DNA of 64,000 bases, taken from positions 1,028,872-1,092,871 of the forward strand of contig NZ_LFNF01000001.1 in assembly GCF_001045445.1 (NCBI RefSeq). The letters run 5' to 3'. This DNA comes from Chryseobacterium sp. BLS98. GTDB lineage: Bacteria > Bacteroidota > Bacteroidia > Flavobacteriales > Weeksellaceae. Under the pieces are notes generated by a model. It ran no database searches. It saw only the letters and a list, made by a program, of their open reading frames with translations, and was not told where the DNA came from. Shown one piece after another: positions 1-8,210 of the stretch (its first letter is position 1; every line of letters begins with the position of its first letter). The position numbers were made by a program, and so were the translations under genes.

Positions 1-445
1 GCATTCCTACAGGTTCCTGAATTTCACCTTCGGAATCTACTTTATATTCCTGGGGAAGAACATGGATAATTTCTTCACCCGGAAGCATGACCAGCTTTTT
101 TACCTGATCTTTAAGTGCCTCGATGTCGTCGTCTGTAATAAATTTGTCCGGATGCTCACGCATGATATAGTCCGAGTGCTGAAGGGAACGAATATGTTTT
201 CCTGCAATACCTACTGTAACTTTACGGATAGGAACTCCTGCGCTGGACTGTGCTTCAGAAACGGCCGCCTTGATGGAGTTGATGGTTTGTGAGATATTAT
301 TCACAATTCCTTTATGAACTCCAAGACTTTTGGCCTTTCCAACGCCGAGAACTTCTATCTTCCCGTGTGCATTCCTCCTTCCGACAATCGCAACAATCTT
401 TGTTGTTCCGATGTCCAGACCTACTGAATACTCTTGATTTTCCAT
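1..445 (-). CDS. ftsA: Cell division protein FtsA, N-terminal part (cut by window edge)
   Basis: Actin-like ATPase that anchors FtsZ filaments to the membrane and recruits late division proteins. About 148 N-terminal residues are visible, from an ATG at 445 down to base 1, and the frame is open at the edge. The start reads MENQEYSVGLDIGTTKIVAI, which carries the phosphate-1 signature (DIGTTK) of the actin/Hsp70 ATPase fold. The stretch that follows, with SSAGVPIRKVTVGIAGKHI, fits the FtsA-specific 1C domain. It lies 84 bases after ftsQ in the same direction, as usual for the end of the dcw cluster before ftsZ. The C-terminal membrane helix lies outside the window. Confidence 0.93.
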   Translation of the reverse strand, partial: MENQEYSVGLDIGTTKIVAIVGRRNAHGKIEVLGVGKAKSLGVHKGIVNNISQTINSIKAAVSEAQSSAGVPIRKVTVGIAGKHIRSLQHSDYIMREHPDKFITDDDIEALKDQVKKLVMLPGEEIIHVLPQEYKVDSEGEIQEPVGM

Positions 446-529
446 TTTATGTCGATTTGATTTTTTTCTACTTTTTCTTACAATTGGGCTTATCCAATTT
501 TATACTTATTTGTCCATCCGGACTTTTTT

Positions 530-1495
530 CTATTCTATTTTTACTTTTGCTTTCGGCTTTGTTGCGGCCGGCTTTTTCTCTGCCTTTCTGGTTTCCTTTG
601 GTTGTGTTGTCGTTTTGGGTTTTATTTTTTCCTTCGGTTTTACTGAAGTTGTTTTTGTTTTTTTAGCCTCGGCAGTTTTGGGCAGTACTTCCGGTTTTTT
701 TACGGCTGCAAGAATCGGAGCATTAGCCAGCTCTTTGTTTCCTGCCTTCAGAATACTATCGTTTTCTTTAAAATATGGGTTTAAGGTGGTTACAATCTGG
801 TTCTGATATTTTACAGACACCATACTGTATTTTTGCGGATCCTGAAATACAAGGTATTTTTCCACAAAGGTTTTTAAGCCTTTTACTTTAAACTCAATAT
901 TATCGAGATCTCCTATTTCTACTTTATAATTTCCGTCGCTGGTCAGAAGATTATAATCGTCTTTGCTTTTTGAAATCCCGATAAAGAATTTTTTGCTGAA
1001 CTCATCTTTATCAATCTTTTCAACCAGCTCAGCCAGCTTTTTGTACTCATCGGGCTTCACATTTCCGGTTACCAGCATACAAGGATGAGAATAGGTTTTT
1101 GAAATAGGAAACTCGATCCCTTTTTCATCTACATAAAAATCCCTTCCTTCTTTATTCAGCCTGAAAACAGGCACTCTCTGCTTGATATCCAGATACAGCT
1201 TCCCGTTCAGGTTTAAGTAGACATTGGCACTGTCTACCGCAGGAAGGGCATTGATCTTTTTTTCAAGCACCGGAATATTCAGGTCCCCGACTTTTCCTGA
1301 AGGGTTTTCTTTTTTTACAATTTCCCGGATATCTTTTTCATCAATGAAGTATACGGGTGTTTTTTCATTCATTTTTACAGAAATCTTGTTGTCCGTAATC
1401 TTCTGGCCGCTGAATCTCTTCAATGAGAAACTCAGCAGTAATCCAAGGATGATCACTGTGACAGCAATTTTTAATATTCTGTATTTATTTTTCAT
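530..1495 (-). CDS. ftsQ: Cell division protein FtsQ (DivIB family)
   Basis: Bitopic divisome protein linking early and late division proteins. 321 residues: a basic N-terminus, one membrane helix at about residues 8-25, then a periplasmic domain whose start (about 35-110) fits a POTRA-like fold. Identity rests largely on position between murC and ftsA, because FtsQ sequences diverge strongly in Bacteroidota. An oddity is the C-terminal tail of about 55 residues (roughly 265-321), almost entirely Lys, Pro, Thr and Ala, rich in PK and KT pairs, and absent from the short proteobacterial proteins. It could bind cell-wall polymer or be disordered. Start chosen at the ATG giving MKNKYRILKIAV just before the helix. 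Confidence 0.85.
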   Translation of the reverse strand: MKNKYRILKIAVTVIILGLLLSFSLKRFSGQKITDNKISVKMNEKTPVYFIDEKDIREIVKKENPSGKVGDLNIPVLEKKINALPAVDSANVYLNLNGKLYLDIKQRVPVFRLNKEGRDFYVDEKGIEFPISKTYSHPCMLVTGNVKPDEYKKLAELVEKIDKDEFSKKFFIGISKSKDDYNLLTSDGNYKVEIGDLDNIEFKVKGLKTFVEKYLVFQDPQKYSMVSVKYQNQIVTTLNPYFKENDSILKAGNKELANAPILAAVKKPEVLPKTAEAKKTKTTSVKPKEKIKPKTTTQPKETRKAEKKPAATKPKAKVKIE

Positions 1496-1502
1496 TCTTT
1501 AT

Positions 1503-1590
1503 TGTATTCATGTATTGATGTACAATGTATTCATGATTTTTTGTGTTTGTCATGTCATGAATACTTAAATACATTACTACTTTTTACATT
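1503..1590. repeat. Palindromic intergenic repeat A (ftsQ-murC gap)
   Basis: AT-rich element. A perfect 10-bp inverted pair lies at 1527-1536 (GTATTCATGA) and 1555-1564. The stretch 1504-1536 matches 5386-5418 in the ftsW-murD gap at 30 of 33 bases, so this is a repeated unit and not chance AT richness. The far edge, read on the minus strand as AATGTAAAAAGTA, contains the last codon (ATG) and the stop (TAA) of murC; the same 13 bases recur right after the murD stop. Confidence 0.75.
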
Positions 1591-2942
1591 TTCTCAATCC
1601 ATTCACAAATAGGGTCGTATAGGGTATCGATGTTTCCTGCGCCTACGGTGAGGAGGATGTCAAAATCTTTTTCTTTTATTTTTTCGAAAGCACCGGATAA
1701 ATCCGATTTTTCTTTTTTATTTAAGTTCACTTTTTCCAATAACCAGCCAGAGGTTATTCCTTCAAAGTTTTCCTGAAGTTCTCTTGCAGGATATATATCG
1801 AGAAGAATCAGCTCGTCTGCTTTGCTCAAACTTTCAGCAAAACCATCAGCAAAATCTCTTGTTCTGCTGAAAAGATGCGGCTGGAAAACAACCAGAAGTT
1901 TTTTATCCGGGTAAAAAGTTTTGATGGAGCTTACTACCGCATTGATTTCTGTAGGGTGGTGGGCATAATCATCAATGTAAATTTTACCGTTCGGATAAAT
2001 ATGTTTGGTATATCTTCTTTTAATTCCTTTAAAGTTGGCAATAGCCTTTTTCAGGGTTTCAAAATCTACACCTAAATTGTGAAGGATAGCTAATGCTGCC
2101 GTGGCATTTTCCACGTTATGAATTCCCGGAATTTCCCACACAAAATCTTTTACGGTTTCTGCCGGAGTATGGAAATCAAAATAAATTTTATCGTGATCCA
2201 TACGCAGGTTATCCGAATAGTAATCTGCTACTTCGTTTACGGCATAGGTTTTATGGTCTCTGCCAATGTCCAGACCTTTTCTTACAAATAACTGTTTGTC
2301 ATCTGGGACCAGAGCAGCAAATTGTTTGAAGCCTTCTTCAATATGGTTTTTATCACCATAAATATCCAGATGGTCCGCGTCGGTAGAAGTTACCACTGCC
2401 CAATCAGGGGAAAGGTTTAGAAAGCTTCTGTCGTACTCGTCTGCCTCCACAACGGAATATTTTGTCCCGTTATATAGGAAGTTGGATCTGAAATTCTCAG
2501 AAATACCACCTAAAAAGCATGAAAACGGAAGATTTGCCTCTTTACAAAGGTGTGAAACCAATGTGGAAGTGGTTGTCTTTCCGTGGGTTCCTGCTACGGC
2601 AATACAGTCTGTGTTTTCGGTGATTAAACCAAGAACTTTGGCCCGTTTTAAAACTTCAAACTGATTTTGATTAAAGTAATCCAGAATTCCTAAAGTTTTA
2701 ATGGCAGGGGTGTAGATTACCAGAGTGTCTTCTTTTTGAAGACGGGTTATTCTTTCATCAATGAGATCTTCGAAAACAATATCAATTCCTTCCTTCATTA
2801 ACTGTTCTGTAAGCTTGGTGTTGGTTTTGTCATAACCCAGCACTTTTTTACCGGAAGCATTGAAATAGCGTGCCAAAGCACTCATCCCGATACCTCCGAT
2901 GCCTACGAAGTAATAATTTTGATATGTTTCTAAAATCTTCAT
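1584..2942 (-). CDS. murC: UDP-N-acetylmuramate--L-alanine ligase
   Basis: Cytoplasmic Mur ligase adding L-alanine to UDP-MurNAc, with ATP, as the first peptide-stem step. 452 residues, normal length. The N-terminal Rossmann-like UDP-binding domain has GIGGIGMSALA at about 14-24. The ATP loop GTHGKTT is at 118-124, and the central domain carries VVEADEYDRSFL and TSTDADHLD. The C-terminal domain begins near residue 315 with YIDDYAHHPTE, typical of MurC. The gene lies between murG and ftsQ. The final Met codon and stop fall inside a palindromic intergenic repeat, so the original C-terminus may have been slightly altered. Confidence 0.97.
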   Translation of the reverse strand: MKILETYQNYYFVGIGGIGMSALARYFNASGKKVLGYDKTNTKLTEQLMKEGIDIVFEDLIDERITRLQKEDTLVIYTPAIKTLGILDYFNQNQFEVLKRAKVLGLITENTDCIAVAGTHGKTTTSTLVSHLCKEANLPFSCFLGGISENFRSNFLYNGTKYSVVEADEYDRSFLNLSPDWAVVTSTDADHLDIYGDKNHIEEGFKQFAALVPDDKQLFVRKGLDIGRDHKTYAVNEVADYYSDNLRMDHDKIYFDFHTPAETVKDFVWEIPGIHNVENATAALAILHNLGVDFETLKKAIANFKGIKRRYTKHIYPNGKIYIDDYAHHPTEINAVVSSIKTFYPDKKLLVVFQPHLFSRTRDFADGFAESLSKADELILLDIYPARELQENFEGITSGWLLEKVNLNKKEKSDLSGAFEKIKEKDFDILLTVGAGNIDTLYDPICEWIEKM

Positions 2943-2948
2943 TCTTTT

Positions 2949-3012
2949 TGTATTAATGTATTTTGTAAAATGTATTCATGTATGCTTTGCCATTAATACA
3001 TTTTACATTGTA
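2949..3012. repeat. Palindromic intergenic repeat B (murC-murG gap)
   Basis: Inverted arms at 2964-2980 (TGTAAAATGTATTCATG) and 2991-3007 match at 16 of 17 bases, separated by 10 bases. The left part from 2950 aligns with repeats A and C with one indel. The 15-mer TTTTGTAAAATGTAT at 2961-2975 recurs exactly at 6795-6809 in the murD-mraY gap. The right arm contains the final Met codon and stop codon of murG (3003-3008). Confidence 0.75.
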
Positions 3013-4115
3013 CTCTTTACGGTTTTAAATATCTCATCCACAATTTCTTTTGCTGCATTGGGCTTGGCAAAATATTCCAGATTTTGAGACATTTCGTTTC
3101 TTACACTTTCACTACTGCAGATTTCTTCCAGCGTATTCCAGAATTTTTCCTGCATTTCAGAATCTTTTACCATTCGGGCTGCATTTTTTTCAACCAGGTT
3201 CATGGCATTTTTGGTCTGATGATCTTCCGCAGCAAAGGGGAAGGGTACCAGAAGAACCGGTTTTCTAGCTACTGCCAGCTCTGAAATGGCAATGGCTCCG
3301 GCCCTTGAAACAATAATATCAGCTGCAGAATAGGCCAGTTCCATGTCTTTGATGAATTCCTTCAACTGGATTTGGGATCCGAGATCCGAGATCCGGGATT
3401 CGTTGCTCAATTCTTTATAATCAAGCTTTCCTGTTTGCCAGATTAACTGATAGCCTTTTTCTTTTAATTTTTCAAGATTATCTTTCCATCCGTTATTTAA
3501 TGTTCTTGAACCTAAAGAACCACCAACTGAGAGGATTGTCAGTTTGTCTTTATCCAGCCCCATTTTTTCTTTTGCCTGAGCAGTTTCCTGCATTCCCGAA
3601 ACGATATTTTCGCGAATAGGGTTACCCAGGAATTTTATTTTTTCGGAAGGGAAGCCTTCTACTTTCGGATAAGCCGTAAAAACTGCCTTCGCTTTTTTGC
3701 TCAGAATTTTATTGGTAACCCCTGCATGAGCATTCTGCTCCTGAATGAAAATCGGAATTCCCAATTTACTTGCTTCATATAAAGCGGGGCCGCTTGCAAA
3801 ACCTCCTGTTCCTACCGCAAAATCCGGAGCGAAATTTTTAATAATCCTTTTGGATTTGGATAAGCTTTTCAAAATTTTGAAAGGCAAACCTAAATTTGAG
3901 AGCATATTTCCTCTGTCAATTCCGGCGATATCAATGCCTTCAATTTTATAGCCGGCCTGTGGAACTTTTTCCATTTCCATTTTCCCGTTGGCTCCTATGA
4001 ACAAAAATTCTGTATCCGGAAATCTTTTTCTGATCTCATCTGCAATGGCAATAGCCGGGAAGATATGTCCTCCTGTTCCACCGCCGGATAATATTACTTT
4101 CAGTTTTTTGTTCAT
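3003..4115 (-). CDS. murG: UDP-GlcNAc:lipid I N-acetylglucosaminyltransferase MurG
   Basis: Membrane-associated GT-B glycosyltransferase that converts lipid I to lipid II at the inner face of the cytoplasmic membrane. 370 residues. The N-terminal glycine-rich loop LSGGGTGGHIFPA is at about 9-21, and a second loop SVGGSLGSRTLN is near 196. The donor-site region SRAGAIAISELA lies near 290-301, followed by LVPFPFAAEDHQTKNA. The frame contains an unusual segment at about residues 238-247 (NESRISDLGSQ) encoded by a tandem GGATC-type repeat (3372-3402). It sits just before the conserved IQLKEFIKDM stretch and is probably a repeat insertion tolerated in a surface loop. The last codon and stop lie in repeat B. 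Confidence 0.96.
   Translation of the reverse strand: MNKKLKVILSGGGTGGHIFPAIAIADEIRKRFPDTEFLFIGANGKMEMEKVPQAGYKIEGIDIAGIDRGNMLSNLGLPFKILKSLSKSKRIIKNFAPDFAVGTGGFASGPALYEASKLGIPIFIQEQNAHAGVTNKILSKKAKAVFTAYPKVEGFPSEKIKFLGNPIRENIVSGMQETAQAKEKMGLDKDKLTILSVGGSLGSRTLNNGWKDNLEKLKEKGYQLIWQTGKLDYKELSNESRISDLGSQIQLKEFIKDMELAYSAADIIVSRAGAIAISELAVARKPVLLVPFPFAAEDHQTKNAMNLVEKNAARMVKDSEMQEKFWNTLEEICSSESVRNEMSQNLEYFAKPNAAKEIVDEIFKTVKSTM
3372..3402. repeat. Short tandem GGATC-type repeat inside murG
   Basis: On the minus strand the coding sequence reads CGAATCCCGGATCTC then GGATCTCGGATCCC, so a 7-base unit (GGATCTC or GGATCCC) occurs three times in a row. The repeat keeps the murG frame and encodes RISDLGSQ. 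It contrasts with the surrounding non-repetitive coding sequence. Confidence 0.7.
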
Positions 4116-4138
4116 TTCTATTTTGTTACTGATGATAT

Positions 4139-5377
4139 CTAAGCGATATCATTAATTTCTGCTACACTTTGTTTTTTGCCCATTCCTTCTTCATCATAGA
4201 TCTGAATTCTTGAGCTTATATTTAAAATAATTCCAAGCTGGAGATAGGTAACCAGCATGGAGGTTCCTCCATAACTTATCAATGGTAATGGCTGTCCTGT
4301 TACCGGGATCAAATTGATGGCTACGGCAATATTCACAGCAAGCTGGACAAAAATCATCACCCCGAGGCTGAGCACGAGCAGTGAGCCGAAAAAGGCGGGC
4401 ATTTTGCTTGCGATCATTACAATCCGGATCATCATGATGAGATAAAGACTGATAAGGAAAGCTGCCCCGATTAGTCCATATTCTTCTACAATCACGGCAA
4501 AAATAAAGTCGGAGGCGGACTGTGGAAGCATTTGCTTCAATGCGCTTTTCCCTGGTCCCATTCCTGTAATTCCGCCATGCACGATGGCTGCTTTGGCCTG
4601 CATGACCTGATAGTTTTTTGCTTTTACACTTTCATCGTCCACATCAGCTGTTTTTGCTTTACTGGAGGTAAATGTTTCGATACGGCTCATCCATGTATGC
4701 ACGCGGTTTCCGCCGATGAGGTTAGTGTTTAAAGCAATAATCAGAAATAAGATAATGGCTACAAAGGATGAGGATATAAATCCTGCAATATATTTCCAGT
4801 GAAGCTGTCCGATAATCAGAACAATTACAGAAACCATCAGAATCATCAATGCTGTGGAACCGTTATCTTTTGCAACCAGTACAAAAACCAGCAGGATAGG
4901 TCCGAAAATATACATAATGTTTTCTATCGGAAGTCTTTCCCGTGTTATTTTTTTGGTCAGATACCTGCAGAGGTAAATGATCAGCATAAGGAAGGCGAAT
5001 GATGAAGGCTGGAATGAAATGGGTGTACCGGGAATTTTCAGCCATCTCGAAGCACTGGCTCCGTCAATGGTCTGGCCAGTAAACATGGTAACGATGAGCA
5101 AAACAATCATTAGCCCAAGCAGGATGCTGCTGAGCTTTCCGATGTACTCATATTTTATCATTCCAACGACTCTCATGATCACCAGACCTAAGACTACAAA
5201 GAACATATGCTTGATCACGTGACCTGTTGTGGTCCCGTTATTAACAATGTATTCGAGATTTGAACTTGCAGAGTATACCGGGAAAATAGAGAAAATAGAG
5301 ATCACAAGGATGACCATCCAAAGTACTTTATCGCCCTTTAGCAATTCAATTCTGTTTTCTGTGTTCTGTTCGTCCAT
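4139..5377 (-). CDS. ftsW: Septal peptidoglycan glycosyltransferase FtsW (SEDS family)
   Basis: Polytopic SEDS protein that polymerises lipid II at the septum together with its partner PBP, encoded upstream in this cluster. 412 residues with about ten hydrophobic segments. SEDS hallmarks include GASASRWLKIPGTPISFQPS in the first third and, near the C-terminus, NLIPVTGQPLPLISYGGTSM. A hydrophilic loop of about 60 residues (roughly 222-285, containing KTADVDDESVKAKNYQVMQA) precedes GPGKSALKQMLPQSASDFIF, the periplasmic loop where the catalytic Asp is expected. The gene lies 23 bases upstream of murG and downstream of murD. RodA is the alternative, but the dcw position favours FtsW. Confidence 0.94.
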   Translation of the reverse strand: MDEQNTENRIELLKGDKVLWMVILVISIFSIFPVYSASSNLEYIVNNGTTTGHVIKHMFFVVLGLVIMRVVGMIKYEYIGKLSSILLGLMIVLLIVTMFTGQTIDGASASRWLKIPGTPISFQPSSFAFLMLIIYLCRYLTKKITRERLPIENIMYIFGPILLVFVLVAKDNGSTALMILMVSVIVLIIGQLHWKYIAGFISSSFVAIILFLIIALNTNLIGGNRVHTWMSRIETFTSSKAKTADVDDESVKAKNYQVMQAKAAIVHGGITGMGPGKSALKQMLPQSASDFIFAVIVEEYGLIGAAFLISLYLIMMIRIVMIASKMPAFFGSLLVLSLGVMIFVQLAVNIAVAINLIPVTGQPLPLISYGGTSMLVTYLQLGIILNISSRIQIYDEEGMGKKQSVAEINDIA

Positions 5378-5384
5378 ATTTTTT

Positions 5385-5462
5385 TGTATTCAGGTATTGA
5401 TGTAAAATATATTCATGAGTTAAAATCATTAATACATGAATACCTTCATACTTTTTACATTT
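5385..5462. repeat. Palindromic intergenic repeat C (ftsW-murD gap)
   Basis: Inverted arms at 5386-5402 (GTATTCAGGTATTGATG) and 5427-5443 (reverse complement GTATTCATGTATTAATG) match at 15 of 17 bases. The stretch 5386-5418 is 30 of 33 identical to 1504-1536 in repeat A. Directly after the murD stop the minus strand reads AATGTAAAAAGTA, also found at the murC end. Confidence 0.78.
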
Positions 5463-6786
5463 ACTTTAATACTTGTTCTTTAAACTGTTTTCCCCTGTCT
5501 TCATAGCTTTTGAAAAGGTCGAAACTTGCACAGCATGGTGAAAGCAAAACAGTATCACCGCTTTTTGCCAGTGATTTTGATATTTTTACGGCTTCTTCCA
5601 TGCTGGATGTGTCATAAATAAATTCTTTTTTGTCTTTAAAGAAGTCTATAATCTTCGTATTGTCTATTCCTAAGCAGACAATTGCCTTTACTTTTCTTTT
5701 AACAAGATCCTCAATTTCTGTATAATCGTTTCCTTTGTCCAGGCCCCCAACGATCCATATTGTCGGGGTTTTCATACTTTCCAGAGCGTAATAGGTGGCA
5801 TTGACATTCGTTGCCTTACTGTCGTTGATGTATTTTACACCGTTGGTTTCCGTTACAAATTCCAGCCTGTGCTCTACCGCCTGGAAGGTCATCAGAGAGT
5901 TTCTGATGCTTTCATTGTTGATTTCCAGTATTTTACCGGCTATTGAAGCGGCTAAGCTATTGGCAACGTTGTGATTTCCAAGAAGGGACAGTTTGTCAAT
6001 TTTCATTGAGAACTCGTCCTTCATTTTTACCACGATCTCATCATTATTAATAAAACCACCCTCAGATAATTTCTCTTTTGTGGAAAAAGGGATCATTTTG
6101 GCCTTTATTTCCAGCTTTTCAAGGATGTTTTTGCTCATTTCATCATCTTTATTGTAGATGAAGAAATTGTCATTTTCCTGGTTTTCCGCAATTCTGAATT
6201 TGGCTAAAGCATATTCTTCATAATTGTAGTTGTACTGGTCCAAATGGTCCTGCGACAGGTTAAGCAGCAGGGAAATATAAGGCCTGAAGTTCTGAATATC
6301 ATCCAGCTGGAAAGAGCTTACTTCCAGGACGTAATATTCATGGTTTTCATCAGCCACCTGTTTGGCAAAGCTGTGTCCAATGTTTCCTCCTAATCCTACA
6401 TTCAGCCCGTCATTTTTCAGGATGTAGTAGATCAGGGAAGTTGTGGTTGTTTTTCCGTTGCTTCCGGTGATGGCGATGATCTTTGCATCGGTAAATTCTG
6501 ATGCAAATTCAATTTCAGAGGAAAGTCGTATTCCTTTTTCATGAATTTTATGAACAATCTCTGCTTTTTTTGGAATCCCCGGACTTTTTACAATCCAGTC
6601 GGCATTTAAAATTCTTTCTTCGTTGTGGTTTCCTTCTTCAAATTCAATTTCATTTTCGGTTAAAAACTGCTTATAGTTATCCTTAATAGCTCCTTTGTCT
6701 GAAAGAAAAACTTCCAGACCTTGTTTTTTTGCTAAATAAGCAGCTCCGCATCCGCTCTCTCCACCTCCTAAAACAACTATTTTCAT
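5461..6786 (-). CDS. murD: UDP-N-acetylmuramoyl-L-alanine--D-glutamate ligase
   Basis: Cytoplasmic ATP-dependent ligase adding D-glutamate to UDP-MurNAc-L-Ala. 441 residues. The N-terminal domain starts MKIVVLGGGESGCGAAYLA. The ATP loop GSNGKTTTT is at 108-116, with VLEVSSFQLD and LLNLSQDHLD in the central domain. The C-terminal domain has YINDSKATN, IWIVGGLDKGND and LLSPCCASFDLF, all diagnostic of MurD among the Mur ligases. The gene lies between mraY and ftsW. The stop codon abuts repeat C. Confidence 0.97.
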   Translation of the reverse strand: MKIVVLGGGESGCGAAYLAKKQGLEVFLSDKGAIKDNYKQFLTENEIEFEEGNHNEERILNADWIVKSPGIPKKAEIVHKIHEKGIRLSSEIEFASEFTDAKIIAITGSNGKTTTTSLIYYILKNDGLNVGLGGNIGHSFAKQVADENHEYYVLEVSSFQLDDIQNFRPYISLLLNLSQDHLDQYNYNYEEYALAKFRIAENQENDNFFIYNKDDEMSKNILEKLEIKAKMIPFSTKEKLSEGGFINNDEIVVKMKDEFSMKIDKLSLLGNHNVANSLAASIAGKILEINNESIRNSLMTFQAVEHRLEFVTETNGVKYINDSKATNVNATYYALESMKTPTIWIVGGLDKGNDYTEIEDLVKRKVKAIVCLGIDNTKIIDFFKDKKEFIYDTSSMEEAVKISKSLAKSGDTVLLSPCCASFDLFKSYEDRGKQFKEQVLK

Positions 6787-6793
6787 ATTTATT

Positions 6794-6865
6794 CTTTTGT
6801 AAAATGTATAATGTAGCAGGTATTAATGTGATTTGGTTTTTGTTTAATACTCTACTTTACACAAA
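6794..6865. repeat. Intergenic repeat D (murD-mraY gap), divergent member
   Basis: Contains the 15-mer TTTTGTAAAATGTAT (6795-6809), identical to 2961-2975 of repeat B. It then has a GTATTAATG-like word and a weak inverted arm toward 6844-6863 (TTTAATACTCTACTTTACAC). The arms are poorer than in A to C, so this may be a degraded copy. Confidence 0.5.
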
Positions 6866-6870
6866 AGTTT

Positions 6871-8112
6871 TTATCTCATTTTTAATGTGATCAGGCATAC
6901 AATAGCCAGCATTACCCCGATGATGATCATTCTGTTCACGATCTTACTCTCATGGAAACCTCCTTTCTGGTAGTGGTGGTGTAATGGTGACATTCTAAAA
7001 AATCTATTATTCTGAGCATATTCCAGCCCATATTTTCTTTTTCTGTATTTGAAAACAACGACCTGAAGCATAACAGATATGTTTTCAATCAGGAAGATTC
7101 CGCATAAAACAGGAATCAAAAGTTCTTTTCTTAAAATGATGGCTAAAACGGCAATCACCCCTCCAAGCATTAAACTTCCTGTATCTCCCATGAAAACCTG
7201 TGCCGGATAGGTATTGTACCAGAAGAAACCAATGACGGCACCGACCATAGCGACTGCAAAGATGGTCGTTTCTCCCATATTCGGCAGGAACATGATATTG
7301 AGGTAGTCTGCAAAGATGATGTTCCCGGAAAGATAGGCAAACAGGGCAAGGGTAAGCAGTATGACTGCGCTGGTTCCTGCGGCAAGCCCATCAATTCCGT
7401 CTGTAATATTGGCTCCGTTTGATACGGCTGTTACAATGAAAATAACGATGGGAATAAAGACAATCCATGCCCATTCGTGGGCATCTTTATCATTCATCCA
7501 AAACAGAATTCCACTGTAGTCGAATTCGTTGTTCTTTGCAAATGGTACGGTAGAAACGGTAATTTTTTCTGTAGGCATGAAATTCTGCTCTACATTGTTC
7601 CTGTTCACTACTTTTGCATCTGCATATTTTCTTTTAACGGTAATATCAGGGTGGAAATACATTGTAACTCCGACAATTAGCCCTAATCCGACCTGGCCAA
7701 CAATTTTAAATTTTCCGCTCAGACCGTCTTTATTTTTTTTAATTTTCTTTAAATAATCATCAAGGAAACCGATGGCACCCATCCATAACATGGAAACCAG
7801 CAGTAATACAATGTATACGTTGGTGATCCGGGTAAACAGCAGTACAGGAATAATCGTCGCAATAATGATGATCAATCCTCCCATGGTAGGAGTTCCTTCT
7901 TTCTGCTTCTGTCCGTCTAATCCAAGGTCGCGTACCAGTTCGCCCATCTGTCTTGCCCGCAGATAGTTGATGATCCTCTTCCCATAGACAAGGGCAATGA
8001 CAAGAGAAAACAGTACGGCAATACCTGCACGGAAAGAAATGTATTTCAGCATTCCCAATCCCGGTATATGGATTCCCTGACTGGTTAGATATTCGTATAG
8101 ATAGTATAACAT
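6871..8112 (-). CDS. mraY: Phospho-N-acetylmuramoyl-pentapeptide transferase MraY
   Basis: Polytopic membrane enzyme transferring phospho-MurNAc-pentapeptide to undecaprenyl phosphate to form lipid I. 413 residues, longer than proteobacterial MraY (about 360). The extra length is an extramembrane loop at about 165-215, a form I associate with Bacteroidota. Catalytic signatures are present: GFLDDYLKK near 115-123, [10 protein letters not shown] near 235, and [12 protein letters not shown] in the second half. [14 protein letters not shown] motif occurs before the last helix. Its place between murE and murD is canonical. Confidence 0.96.
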   Translation of the reverse strand: MLYYLYEYLTSQGIHIPGLGMLKYISFRAGIAVLFSLVIALVYGKRIINYLRARQMGELVRDLGLDGQKQKEGTPTMGGLIIIIATIIPVLLFTRITNVYIVLLLVSMLWMGAIGFLDDYLKKIKKNKDGLSGKFKIVGQVGLGLIVGVTMYFHPDITVKRKYADAKVVNRNNVEQNFMPTEKITVSTVPFAKNNEFDYSGILFWMNDKDAHEWAWIVFIPIVIFIVTAVSNGANITDGIDGLAAGTSAVILLTLALFAYLSGNIIFADYLNIMFLPNMGETTIFAVAMVGAVIGFFWYNTYPAQVFMGDTGSLMLGGVIAVLAIILRKELLIPVLCGIFLIENISVMLQVVVFKYRKRKYGLEYAQNNRFFRMSPLHHHYQKGGFHESKIVNRMIIIGVMLAIVCLITLKMR

Positions 8113-8130
8113 GTTTCCTTTTTTATTTAA

Positions 8131-8208
8131 AGATTAAGAGATTAAGGCATTTAGAAATTCGTGTTGTGTTTCTTTATCTCTGAATTTCTAAATCTTTTAA
8201 TCCAAATC
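8131..8208. repeat. Intergenic inverted repeat E (mraY-murE gap)
   Basis: Arms at 8140-8160 and 8182-8202 match at 18 of 21 bases when one is reverse-complemented (shared ATTTAGAAATTC), with a 21-base spacer. The left side also contains a direct doublet AGATTAAG/AGATTAAG. The architecture resembles repeats A to C but the words differ. Confidence 0.65.
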
Positions 8209-8210
8209 AT

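Noticed and set aside
289..806. Open frames on the plus strand opposite the ftsQ C-terminus
   Set aside because: They are hydrophobic Phe/Leu/Val-rich antisense readings of the Lys-rich FtsQ tail; no family, no promoter, and ftsQ is certain.
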